Below are positions 33,801 through 41,423 of a stretch of 64,000 nt of DNA, in pieces (within the stretch, counting starts at the first letter, position 1; every line of letters starts with the position of its first letter). A program made the translations under genes and the position numbers. The notes under the pieces were generated by a model, which searched no databases, was not told the origin of the DNA, and saw nothing but the letters and a program-made list of their open reading frames with translations. The DNA is from JAFGJQ01 sp964495075 (GTDB taxonomy: Bacteria; Planctomycetota; Phycisphaerae; UBA1845), in NCBI GenBank assembly GCA_964495075.1, contig CAZBUJ010000012.1:28209-92208 (forward strand), read 5' to 3'.

Positions 33801-34284
33801 CCGTGGAGAGGGTCAATGTGACGATGGGCACATCGTCGATCTCGACCGGCTTGATCACCCAACCGGCCACGCCGGGCGGCACGATGTCGACATGCTCGTC
33901 GATCCGCTTGTAGAGCTTCACCAGACTGCGTTCGCGGTCTTCCCCCACGAAGTAGCGAACCGTGATGATGGCCGACCCTTCGCGAGACATCGAATAGACG
34001 TATTCGACGCCATCGATTTCGTAGAGCAACTTCTCCAAAGGGGTTGTGACGAGTTGCTCGACTTCCTCGGCCGAGTGCCCGGGGAAGTCCACGTGCACGT
34101 CGGCCATGGGCACCACGATCTGCGGGTCCTCCTCGCGCGGCGTCACCGCAAGCGCCGTTACACCAAGGGCCGCGGCCAGCACAATCAGAACCAGGGAGAG
34201 ATTCGATTCCAGGAAAACCCGCACAATGGCATTCGTGAAGCCGTGCCTGGAGTCGACAGCGGGTGGGGTTGCTCCAGACGTCAT
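30847..34284 (-). CDS. RND efflux transporter permease (HAE-1/AcrB-like)
   Basis: Inner-membrane proton-driven RND pump of 1145 residues, trimer in known relatives. Seen: N-terminal helix then T-P-R-E-E-D-P-Q-I-V-V-P (hallmark after TM1); periplasmic porter domains with E-V-E-Q-L-V-T-T-P-L-E; a cluster of helices with G-L-L-V-D-D-P-I-V-D-V-E-N-I, the TM4 acidic pair of the proton relay; and a second repeat with D-R-V/T-like segments and a last helix bundle (I-L-L-T-A-A-T-A-M-L-S-A-A-P, S-L-I-F-G-L-F-A-S-T). It follows the adaptor gene with a 4-bp overlap. No TolC-like outer-membrane gene is nearby. Substrate unknown; D-D-P rather than D-D-A in TM4 suggests a subfamily of its own. Confidence 0.93.
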   Translation of the reverse strand: MTSGATPPAVDSRHGFTNAIVRVFLESNLSLVLIVLAAALGVTALAVTPREEDPQIVVPMADVHVDFPGHSAEEVEQLVTTPLEKLLYEIDGVEYVYSMSREGSAIITVRYFVGEDRERSLVKLYKRIDEHVDIVPPGVAGWVIKPVEIDDVPIVTLTLSTAASDGHVLRRVAEELVQRLSVVENLSRAYVVGGQPRVVHVYLDPRRMEAYRLSPLEVKQAIEAANVTAIVGTFDREDSSQRVEGGAAFAHPDELRDLVVGVWGDRPVFLADVARLVDGAEDVTDYVRHGWGPARGFEHRESFTGTLVGDESTANRADVISTPALTIAIAKKKGTNAVTVAEEVLSKAESLKSEIVPDDIDMIITRNYGLTADDKVNELVEALGVAIFIVIALLTLGLGWRESLIVVVAIPVVFGLTLTVNLLFGFSINRVTLFALILSLGLLVDDPIVDVENISRHFGLHRRASRNIVLEAVAEIRPPLITATLAVIVSFLPMLFITGMMGPYMRPMALNVPIAMLMSMVVAFTITPWLSFHLLKRKYSSGKAVPDPVIDGHDISNVKESVLYRFFYPLMAPLLHSRTKASVFLVIIGGLTLLAAGLAATRHVPLKMLPFDNKNELLLVLDLDEGTTLERTDACVREIEEHLHGVPEVTDFTSYVGLAAPMDFNGMVRHYYLRRGSNVAEIRVNLVGKKSRAQQSHAIGLRIRDDLTRIARSHAAILKLVEIPPGPPVIATVVGEIYGQPDHSYDQLIGAAKVVRARLEAEPGIVDVDDSAEADETKVVFRTDKEKAALNGVTVAEIVKTLQICLDGVSAGTVHVPSERNPLLIELRLPRAIRSSVADLAQVRAKGRGGNLVPLAELGRWEYSRSDNTIYHKNLRRVAYVFAEAAGRPPADAVVDIQADRAVDASDMPAGASVPGNGWVSTASPRPTLERTFFNNGSGVTWYVPDGIEVGFAGEGEWKITLDVFRDLGLAFAAALVGIYILLVGQTRSFVIPIVVMLAIPLNILGIMPGFWLLNAVAGDTVGSYADPIFFTATGMIGMIALAGIVTRDSIILVDFIHLSLRRGRSLFDAVMESRVVRLRPILLTAATAMLSAAPITIDPIFSGLAWSLIFGLFASTLFTLFVIPITYWLIYANRPGHGLGTAEA

Positions 34285-35405
34285 CCCTTGGGCTCCTCCT
34301 GAGTCGGCCGGACGACGACCCGCTCGCCTTCGCGCAGGCCTGAAAGAACCTCCACCTCGTCACCAAACAGTCGGCCGAGTTTGACGGCTCGGCGCCGGAG
34401 GCGGTCGGCTTCCACGACCTCCACGAGTTCCAACTGCCCGACCTGCTCCACGGCGGACCGTGGTATGACGAGCACGGACTCGTCATCGAGGGGAATCAGG
34501 AGCCGGCCGAACATGCCCGAGTACACGCCGGGTGGGCACGGACCGGTGACCTTGACCTCAAACGTCCGACTGGCCGCCTCGGCCTCGGGTACGATCTCGC
34601 TCACGCGCCCTTCGCAGGGATGTCCGATCGTGTCGATGTTCACGCTGATCGTCTGCCCAACCTGCAGCCTTCGCGTGAGTGACTCGCGCACGCTCGCCAC
34701 CAGCTGCATGCGCGTCGGATCGTAAAGCGTCAGCAGGGTTTGACCGGGGGTCGCGGTGTCACCGACCTCGACGTTCTTGTCGATAACCACGCCATCGATG
34801 GGAGCCCGAATCGTTGCGTAGCCCAATACGGTTTCGGACTCGTTGACAGCCTGCTCGGCACGTTGCAGCTCGGCCTCAGCAGTCTTGAGCGCACTCTGTG
34901 CCCGGTCCCATTCGATCTCCGAGGCAGCCGCCTGCTCCACGAGATGTTTGATGCGGTCGTGCTCGATCTGAGCCTGATCACGAGTGGAACGGGCTGCACG
35001 GGCACTCGATTGCGCCTGCTCGACGCGAGCGACCAAATCCTCGTCGTCCAAGCGAATCAGCACGTCCCCCTTGCGGACCTCCTGCCCCGCCGTCACGTTG
35101 ACTTCCGTGATCTTCGCGAGCAGCTTGGCGGCGACAGAGGATTCATGGACGGCCCGGACGGTTCCCACCGCTTGCTCGACCCGGGGTACCTGCCTCAGGC
35201 GGACCGGGGCCGTCTCCGTGCCCTCGGCCGGTGCTCGGGCAAGCCTGGACGCGGCTTGGGGTGAAGACGCCGATGAATCAATTTTCCGGTGAAAACCGCC
35301 GGCCAGCCAGATCATCATCAGCACGGCCACCACGAGGAAGACCAGCCCTGTGAGTACGACGCGAAGCACCTTCATCGGAAGGAAAGCATGTTGACCGCGT
35401 ACCAT
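34281..35405 (-). CDS. RND periplasmic adaptor (membrane fusion protein)
   Basis: HlyD/AcrA-type adaptor of 374 residues linking the RND pump to an outer-membrane channel. Seen: N-terminal membrane anchor (V-L-R-V-V-L-T-G-L-V-F-L-V-V-A-V-L-M-M-I-W-L); first lipoyl half (V-R-A-V-H-E-S-S-V-A-A-K ... V-T-A-G-Q-E-V-R-K-G-D-V-L-I-R-L-D); an alpha-helical hairpin rich in Gln/Ala/Glu (about residues 120-180); second lipoyl half A-T-I-R-A-P-I-D-G-V-V; then beta-barrel and membrane-proximal domains. First gene of the operon. The start at 35405 has GGAG 8 nt upstream; an internal ATG ten codons later is possible and would give a cleaner anchor. Confidence 0.9.
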   Translation of the reverse strand: MVRGQHAFLPMKVLRVVLTGLVFLVVAVLMMIWLAGGFHRKIDSSASSPQAASRLARAPAEGTETAPVRLRQVPRVEQAVGTVRAVHESSVAAKLLAKITEVNVTAGQEVRKGDVLIRLDDEDLVARVEQAQSSARAARSTRDQAQIEHDRIKHLVEQAAASEIEWDRAQSALKTAEAELQRAEQAVNESETVLGYATIRAPIDGVVIDKNVEVGDTATPGQTLLTLYDPTRMQLVASVRESLTRRLQVGQTISVNIDTIGHPCEGRVSEIVPEAEAASRTFEVKVTGPCPPGVYSGMFGRLLIPLDDESVLVIPRSAVEQVGQLELVEVVEADRLRRRAVKLGRLFGDEVEVLSGLREGERVVVRPTQEEPKG

Positions 35406-36095
35406 CGGAGCCGCTCCAATACTGACTCGCGCAACTCATTCGCCCGTCGGCACAACCAGAGGAATGCCGTCCGCCGGGGACTGGCAGAGGAGAATGCGAA
35501 CGGTTGCCGGCGGCCTCCGCATGATTCCATGGCGGCTGCGGGCGGGGCCACCCGACCTCCATGAAAGCCGCCGGTCGACGAACCGCAGGACCACCGGCGC
35601 TAGGATCAGGACCACGGACACGCCGCCCGGCCACGTCGTTCTGCCGTCGCTACCACCAGGCCGTTGCACCGAAGCGGATCCGGCGCCGGCAGAACTCCGG
35701 CTGGCTCAGTCTACTCATCTCGCGCGCCCCCAGCAACCGCTGTCAGTGTTTCACCCGTTCGGACATTGCGCCCCACGAGGGCCAAGTTGACCCGCGGAGG
35801 CGGCGGTTCACGATGTCCTCCATCGAGCGCTCACCGTCAGGCGGAAACGGTGTGGATCATGACACCGCAGGCGACAAGGGCACTGATTCTCCGTGGTCGA
35901 AGTGGAGTCCTCGCATCTGGTGGTGGCGGCGGGCGGGCCCGCCAGGCCGGTGTCTCGGCAACGGGGGGCTGGCCCGCATCCCGTGGCCGCCCGGCCCCGC
36001 GCGATCGGAAATCGGTCTGTTCAACGCGGGAAGGCGAGCGACCCGGCTTCCTTCGGCTGCCCGTTTCTGCCATGATGTGGACGGAGGGACGAATC
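35406..36095. other. 690-bp divergent intergenic region
   Basis: Lies between the minus-strand efflux operon and the plus-strand Lon-like gene and must contain both promoters. The frame of the Lon-like gene is open far upstream, but the extra residues are Arg/Pro/Gly-rich and lack any motif. I saw no convincing promoter boxes, repeats or RNA element. Confidence 0.4.
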
Positions 36096-38564
36096 ATGAG
36101 CATACCCGAGGAGATCAAACCAGTGGTTCACGAACCTCATCCTGCCATCGCGCCGCTGCCGCCCGAGACGTTGCGCTGGCGCTGTGATGCGGCCCGGCTG
36201 GGCTTTGAAACAACCGACGATGTGGATCCGCTCATCGGCGTCGTCGGACAGGATGACGCGGTCGAGGCCTTGCGCTTTGGCCTGGAGACGGACGCCCCGG
36301 GGCAGAACATCTTCGTCCGCGGGCTGAGCGGCACCGGTCGCATGACGCTGATTCAGAAGCTGCTCGAGGACATAAGGCCGACCTGTGCCCCGACGCGCGA
36401 TCGTTGCTACGTGCACAACTTCAGCCATCCGGACCGGCCACTGCTCATCACGCTTCCGGCCGGTAAAGGGCAGGAGTTTCGCCGACGCATGGCGAAGTTC
36501 GCGAGCTTCATATGCGAGCACTTGGGACCGGCCCTGTCTTCTGAAGCCCTGAGAGCACGGCGGGCGGCAATCGAAGAGGCGGCCGAGCAGGAGTTTCGGA
36601 GCGTGATGGAACCGTTCAACAAGGCCCTCAACGCCGCCGGGCTGGCGTTGGTGTCTCGGCAACTCGGCCCCATCACCCAGACGGCGATCTTCCCGCTGGT
36701 CGATGGCAAGCCGGTTCCGCCGGAGGAATTCGAACGATTGATCGCCCAGGGGAAGGTGAACCAACACCAGCAGGCTGAGCGGCGGCAAAAGCAAGCCGAG
36801 TTCGAGAAGGAGCTTGCGGAGATCGGTGAGAAATCCAACGAGATTCGACGCAAGCACGATCAAGCCGTACAGGCATTGCTGGAGGACAACGCGCGGGCGC
36901 TGCTCGACAAGTTCACGACTACGATCGAAAAGGACTTTCCCCAGCCCGCCGTGCGGCGGTACATGAGCGAAATCGTGGGCGACGTGATTTCGACTCGGCT
37001 TCCTCGCCTCGGACAAGATGACGGTACCGATGACAACCTGTATCGGGTGAACGTTGTTCTGGAGCGCCGGCCGGATGCGGCATGTCCGATCATCGTCGAG
37101 AACACGCCGACGATGCGGAAGCTGCTGGGCACGATCGACTACGAGTTCTCTCGCGACGGTGACGCACGCGCCACCTACATGGGGATCACCGCCGGGTCGT
37201 TGTTGCGGGCGGACGGCGGATACCTGATTGTCGAGGCGCGTGACCTGCTGTCGGAGCCCGGTGGCTGGAAGGTCCTGGTACGAACACTGCGGACGGGTCA
37301 GCTTGAGATCGTTCCGCCGGAACTCGCCTTCCCCTGGTCCGGCCCATCGCTGAAGCCGGAGCCGATCGATGTCAATGTCAAGGTCATTTTGCTGGGCGAC
37401 GCCGGCATATACCACCTGTTGGACGCGTATGATCCGGACTTCCCGCAGCTGTTCAAGGTTCTGGCGGATTTTGACACGACCATCACGCGCGACAACGGAG
37501 GGTTCAAGCATTACGCCGGTGTGCTGGCCCGGATTGTGCGCGATGAGAGGTTGCTGCCTTTTGATCGTACCGGCGTCACGGCGCTGGTGGAGCACGGAGC
37601 CCGCATCGCGGCCCGCAAGGCGAAGCTCACGGCCCGTTTCGGCCGACTGGCCGACATCGCGCGGGAGGCGAGCTTCGTGGCGCGTAAGGAAGGTCGAGAG
37701 CTGGTAAGCGGCGACTCGGTCCGCCAGGCCGTCCGACGAAACAAGCGGCGCGCCGATCTGCCCGCTCGCCGGTTCCGGGAACTGGTCGCCGACGGCACGA
37801 TTCGAATTCAGACGCACGGATCTGCGGTGGGGCAGGTCAACGGCCTGGCGGTGCTCCAAGCCGGACCGTTGACGTACGGCTTCCCGGCAAGGATCACGGC
37901 AACGATCGGGCCGGGAACCGCCGGTGTCATCAACATCGAGCGCGAGGCTGCCCTGAGCGGGGCGATCCATACCAAGGGTTTCTACATTCTTGGCGGTCTG
38001 CTGCGCTGGCTGCTGCGCACGGAACACCCGCTGGCGTTCAACGCTTCCATCGCCTTTGAGCAAAGCTACGGTGGCATCGATGGCGACTCGGCATCCGGAG
38101 CGGAGATCTGTTGTCTTTTGAGCGCGATGACGGAGGCGCCGCTCCGCCAGGACCTCGCGATGACCGGGGCAATCGATCAGGTGGGGCACATCCTTCCCAT
38201 CGGCGGCGTCAATGAGAAAATCGAAGGCTTCTTCGACGCCTGTCGGGACACCGGCCTGACGGGGACGCAGGGCGTGATCATCCCGCGTGCCAACGCCGGT
38301 GATCTGGTGCTGCGGGAAGACGTAGTCGAGGCAAGCACGAACGGGCAGTTCAGTGTTTATGCCGTCGAAACGGTTCACGAGGCGCTCACGTTGTTCACGG
38401 GTATGCCCGCCGGACAACGTGATGCGAACGGCAAGTATGGCGACAAGACGCTGCTCGGCATCGCCGTCACGCGAGCGTTCGATTACTGGAAGAAGGCCGC
38501 GCCGCACGTCCCGCCGTCGCCGTCCGAGACAGAGCCGAGCGAGGTCGATGGTCCCGCGTCATGA
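36096..38564 (+). CDS. Lon-like ATP-dependent protease (LonB/COG1067 type)
   Basis: Soluble AAA-type protease of 822 residues with a Lon Ser-Lys proteolytic domain. Seen: N-terminal AAA region with V-V-G-Q-D-D-A and a P-loop G-L-S-G-T-G-R-M-T (residues 76-84) carrying Arg where Lys is usual, as I recall for this subfamily; a long coiled insertion (about 200-270, Q-Q-A-E-R-R-Q-K-Q-A-E-F-E-K-E); R-A-D-G-G-Y-L-I-V-E-A-R-D; and the C-terminal protease with D-G-D-S-A-S-G-A-E (Ser665) and P-I-G-G-V-N-E-K-I-E-G-F (Lys708), 43 residues apart as in Lon. The start at 36096 has CGGAGGGAC upstream; an alternative ATG lies 24 nt earlier. No close operon partner. Likely role: protein quality control. Confidence 0.9.
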   Translation: MSIPEEIKPVVHEPHPAIAPLPPETLRWRCDAARLGFETTDDVDPLIGVVGQDDAVEALRFGLETDAPGQNIFVRGLSGTGRMTLIQKLLEDIRPTCAPTRDRCYVHNFSHPDRPLLITLPAGKGQEFRRRMAKFASFICEHLGPALSSEALRARRAAIEEAAEQEFRSVMEPFNKALNAAGLALVSRQLGPITQTAIFPLVDGKPVPPEEFERLIAQGKVNQHQQAERRQKQAEFEKELAEIGEKSNEIRRKHDQAVQALLEDNARALLDKFTTTIEKDFPQPAVRRYMSEIVGDVISTRLPRLGQDDGTDDNLYRVNVVLERRPDAACPIIVENTPTMRKLLGTIDYEFSRDGDARATYMGITAGSLLRADGGYLIVEARDLLSEPGGWKVLVRTLRTGQLEIVPPELAFPWSGPSLKPEPIDVNVKVILLGDAGIYHLLDAYDPDFPQLFKVLADFDTTITRDNGGFKHYAGVLARIVRDERLLPFDRTGVTALVEHGARIAARKAKLTARFGRLADIAREASFVARKEGRELVSGDSVRQAVRRNKRRADLPARRFRELVADGTIRIQTHGSAVGQVNGLAVLQAGPLTYGFPARITATIGPGTAGVINIEREAALSGAIHTKGFYILGGLLRWLLRTEHPLAFNASIAFEQSYGGIDGDSASGAEICCLLSAMTEAPLRQDLAMTGAIDQVGHILPIGGVNEKIEGFFDACRDTGLTGTQGVIIPRANAGDLVLREDVVEASTNGQFSVYAVETVHEALTLFTGMPAGQRDANGKYGDKTLLGIAVTRAFDYWKKAAPHVPPSPSETEPSEVDGPAS

Positions 38565-38748
38565 CACCGGCAGCGTCGGGAACAAGGCATCCAGCCGTGC
38601 GTCGTCAGACCCCTCGCCAAGGTACCGTCCGGTCGCCGGCAGCACGCGTCCTTCAGTGGATGGGACCGCCGCCACCCGAGCGGCGGTAAACTCGATCTCT
38701 GTGTGCCGGGCGTGTTGTCGACGGTGAAGATCGCGCTCCGCGCGTCCA

Positions 38749-40338
38749 TCACTCGCCCGGACCGGTGAACACGTTCATAAAGGCGCGGAAATCGAAAAGA
38801 TCCACATCGCCGTCGTCGTCCGCGTCAAAGTCGCCGCATGACCCGACGTTGACGCTGACATAGTAGTCGGTCCGGTGGGGATCATCGCAGTTCACGACGG
38901 CCTGATCCGTGACCCGGAGCCGCAGCGTGTAGGCGCACGCGGGGAGGTCAGTGGTGTCCCACTCGCCGAGCAGACCGTCAATGACCGGGGCATCCCCGGA
39001 TGCGATGGGGGCCGACCAGGTGTTGGTCGAAGGATCGGTGTACTGGAGGGTCCAACTCGCCAGGTTCACGTCATCCGCCGTCCCACGAACCTGCACCAAC
39101 CCTTCCACGTACTCGCAGTCGACCGGCTCGGTGATCACGGCGGTGGGAGCGGTGTTGTCGATCGTGACGGTGTGCGTCACCATCGCCGTGTTCCCGCACT
39201 CATCGATCGCCCCCACCCGTAACAGGTACTCTCCGTCGGCCACCTCCGCCCCGATCGTATCCCAGTGAGCCAAGGGGTCGGTCATGACCCTCTCGGCATA
39301 AACGTGTTCATCGACGTCGTTCCAGGCGCCCCCGGCCGCTGATCGATACTCGACGCCATACGCCTCAAAGCACCGGAAATCCCAGACCGTACCGTCGATG
39401 CACACGTCGTCCCCGCCAACGATGTCGCCGTCTTGCGGTGATCGAAGCGACACGGTGTCGAACTGCCGGTCAACGTATACGACCGTGACGTCGCTCGATT
39501 CCAGGCCACACGCGTTGGTTGTGGTCAACTTGACGAAATACAGTCCGTGGGCGACAGCGTCGGTATTCCACGAATACAGAAAGTCGCTCTCGCATACTTC
39601 ACAGAATGAGCCGGTGCAGCTGCCAATCGGCTGCCAGGGATCGTCAGGCGTTGCGTTGACCGGCCTGTATTCGGCCCGGTCTTGGGCATATCCCCCGTCG
39701 TCGTCACATGCGATCCCGGTGATCGTCACCACGCCGCATGCGCACGACTCGTAGGCCGGGTCGTCGATCTCGGCAATTGGCGGGGTAGCGTCTACGCCAA
39801 AGGCGAGATCGTCTATGACTTCGACTTCGGAGATGGGTGACTCGACCTCAATGCCACGAATCCCTGACCACCCGTCACCGGCCACCACGCGTACGAGTTG
39901 ATGAACGCCGCCACCGCTTTCGACGAACAGAGTGTCGATTTCGCCAAAGCGGTCACCGAAATAGATGACGTCGAAGCTGGCACCCGCAGCGCCGGTACCT
40001 ACGCCAAGGGTGAAGCTGACCTCACCCTGAAGTTCGTCAAACATGATTCGGAGGTAATCGGTGCTGGGTTCCGGACAGCCGATGTCGATTCGCAGTACCT
40101 TGACGCCGGATGACGTACCACCGGGCGGAGGATCGGCGATGCGCATAAACAACGACGGATCGCCTCCGCACGACTGCGGCTCCACCGAGAACGTCACACC
40201 GGGATACTGCGTGGTGACGGCCGTGCCGACGGGCAGGTCTTCAAAATCAATACTCGGGCACGCGGCCCAGACTGTGGTCCCGGATGCGAGTGCGAGGGCA
40301 GCGGCCAGATACAATGTCGAATTAGCTGTGCATGGCAT
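38749..40338 (-). CDS. Secreted protein with Ig-like domains and a half-length dockerin-like end
   Basis: Exported 529-residue protein. Seen: signal peptide (L-Y-L-A-A-A-L-A-L-A-S-G-T-T-V-W-A-A); an N-terminal F-E-D-L-P-V-G-T-A-V-T-T-Q-Y-P-G-V-T-F jelly-roll-like domain (about 25-180); three Ig-like domains of the bacterial Ig or big-domain type (A-P-T-A-V-I-T-E-P ... V-R-G-T-A-D-D; L-R-S-P-Q-D-G-D-I-V-G-G); and a single Ca-loop D-A-D-D-D-G-D-V-D-L-F-D-F-R-A-F at the very end, followed by T-G-P-G-E and stop. The other dockerin-like ends here have two loops. I chose the ATG at 40338 because AAGGAG sits 8 nt upstream; the longer frame adds about 100 Arg-rich residues before the signal peptide. 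Confidence 0.8.
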   Translation of the reverse strand: MPCTANSTLYLAAALALASGTTVWAACPSIDFEDLPVGTAVTTQYPGVTFSVEPQSCGGDPSLFMRIADPPPGGTSSGVKVLRIDIGCPEPSTDYLRIMFDELQGEVSFTLGVGTGAAGASFDVIYFGDRFGEIDTLFVESGGGVHQLVRVVAGDGWSGIRGIEVESPISEVEVIDDLAFGVDATPPIAEIDDPAYESCACGVVTITGIACDDDGGYAQDRAEYRPVNATPDDPWQPIGSCTGSFCEVCESDFLYSWNTDAVAHGLYFVKLTTTNACGLESSDVTVVYVDRQFDTVSLRSPQDGDIVGGDDVCIDGTVWDFRCFEAYGVEYRSAAGGAWNDVDEHVYAERVMTDPLAHWDTIGAEVADGEYLLRVGAIDECGNTAMVTHTVTIDNTAPTAVITEPVDCEYVEGLVQVRGTADDVNLASWTLQYTDPSTNTWSAPIASGDAPVIDGLLGEWDTTDLPACAYTLRLRVTDQAVVNCDDPHRTDYYVSVNVGSCGDFDADDDGDVDLFDFRAFMNVFTGPGE

Positions 40339-40456
40339 GTCAATCACTCCTTGGTACAGTGCGGCAGGAACCCCCGTCGCGGCCCGCTGGACCCGCCGAC
40401 GTACGCCCACTGCGTGTCGGCGACGTGAGTGCTCCCAGGAGAGAACGCGAAAGAAA

Positions 40457-40492
40457 AGCCGGCAACGGCTCAGCATCCTCTTCATTTTTTTT
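40457..40492 (+). terminator. Small hairpin followed by an eight-T run
   Basis: AGCCG (40457-40461) pairs with CGGCT (40466-40470) around GCAA, and 14 nt later a run of eight T occurs (40485-40492), the longest such tract in the window. No plus-strand gene ends close upstream, and the hairpin-to-T distance is too long for a normal terminator. The A/T tract may simply be upstream promoter DNA for the divergent genes. Confidence 0.25.
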
Positions 40493-40527
40493 GGATCGGC
40501 CGGAGGTAGGATCACTCGCGCCAAGCG

Positions 40528-40557
40528 TGTCACAAAGCCGGCGGGACGGTCTATACT
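40528..40557 (+). promoter_or_regulatory. Candidate sigma-70-like promoter upstream of the second sigma-kinase pair
   Basis: TATACT at 40552-40557 is a good -10 match. TGTCAC at 40528-40533, 18 bp upstream, is a poor -35. It lies about 225 nt before the sigma factor start in a 444-bp divergent intergenic region (40339-40782) that otherwise shows no gene. Confidence 0.3.
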
Positions 40558-40782
40558 CCGGAGGAGGGAGGCCGCGTTGCGTGGCGGGGACCACGGGGGA
40601 ATTCGCGCCAATGCTAATCGTAATGTGGACCACGGCGCGGTGAGCACGTTGTCCTAAGGCCGTGCGTCTGCCGCCGGGGAGCGAAGTGAGCGACGGACCG
40701 CCGTCCGGCGACAACGCCTCTCGCTCCATCAGGATGGCCCCGGATACGAGGGCCGCTCGACACGGTGGGAGCCAGGTATTTC

Positions 40783-41367
40783 ATGACCGCGTCTCCAGAT
40801 ATCACTCAGTTGCTTGCCGACTTGAACGCGGACGGTGCGGAGGCCACAGCCAGGATCGTGCCCCTGGTCTACAACGAACTTCGTGTGCTTGCGGAGCGAG
40901 CCCTGCGTGGCGAGCGCCCGGACCATACGCTCGGTACCACTGCCCTGGTGCACGAGGCGTATTTGCGGCTGATCGACCAGCGGAGGGTCCGATGGCAGCA
41001 CCGCGCCCACTTCTACGGCGTTGCCGCCCAGTTGATGCGCCGCATTCTGGTGGACTACGCCCGGGGGCGCAATGCCGCCAAACGGGGTGGCGCGGGCCGC
41101 AAAGTCGCCCTGGAGGAGGAGGCGGTGACCGCCGCGGGACCCGCCGTGGATCTGACCGCCATCGACGAGGCCCTGACTCGGCTGGGGCAACTCGATCCTC
41201 AACAGGGCCGAATTGTCGAACTGCGCTTCTTTGGCGGGCTCACGATTCAAGAAACCGCCGACGTGATCGGTGTCTCGCCGGCCACCGTCAAGCGGGAGTG
41301 GACGGTCGCCAAGGCTTGGCTGCGCCGGGAGATCGGCCAGGGAGGGCACCACCGCTACGAAACATAG
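40783..41367 (+). CDS. ECF-type RNA polymerase sigma factor (second copy)
   Basis: ECF sigma factor of the same planctomycete type as 13564-14196. Seen: I-V-P-L-V-Y-N-E-L-R-V-L-A; T-L-G-T-T-A-L-V-H-E-A-Y-L-R-L; Q-L-M-R-R-I-L-V-D-Y-A-R-G-R-N-A-A-K-R-G-G; D-P-Q-Q-G-R-I-V-E-L-R-F-F-G-G-L-T-I-Q-E-T-A; and V-S-P-A-T-V-K-R-E-W (recognition helix). 194 residues from the ATG at 40783, chosen because GGGAG lies 11 nt upstream; a GTG at 40765 is also possible. A kinase of the same architecture as the first pair follows after 56 nt, so this is a second sigma-kinase module. Confidence 0.9.
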   Translation: MTASPDITQLLADLNADGAEATARIVPLVYNELRVLAERALRGERPDHTLGTTALVHEAYLRLIDQRRVRWQHRAHFYGVAAQLMRRILVDYARGRNAAKRGGAGRKVALEEEAVTAAGPAVDLTAIDEALTRLGQLDPQQGRIVELRFFGGLTIQETADVIGVSPATVKREWTVAKAWLRREIGQGGHHRYET

Positions 41368-41423
41368 GTCGGAGAAGCTGGGCCGGTCGAACACCGGTTT
41401 TCGCGTTCGTTGGAGGGACCGGT

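Noticed and set aside
40339..40647. In-frame extension of the Ig-like secreted protein by about 100 residues.
   Set aside because: The extension is Arg-rich and lies before a clear signal peptide with AAGGAG upstream.
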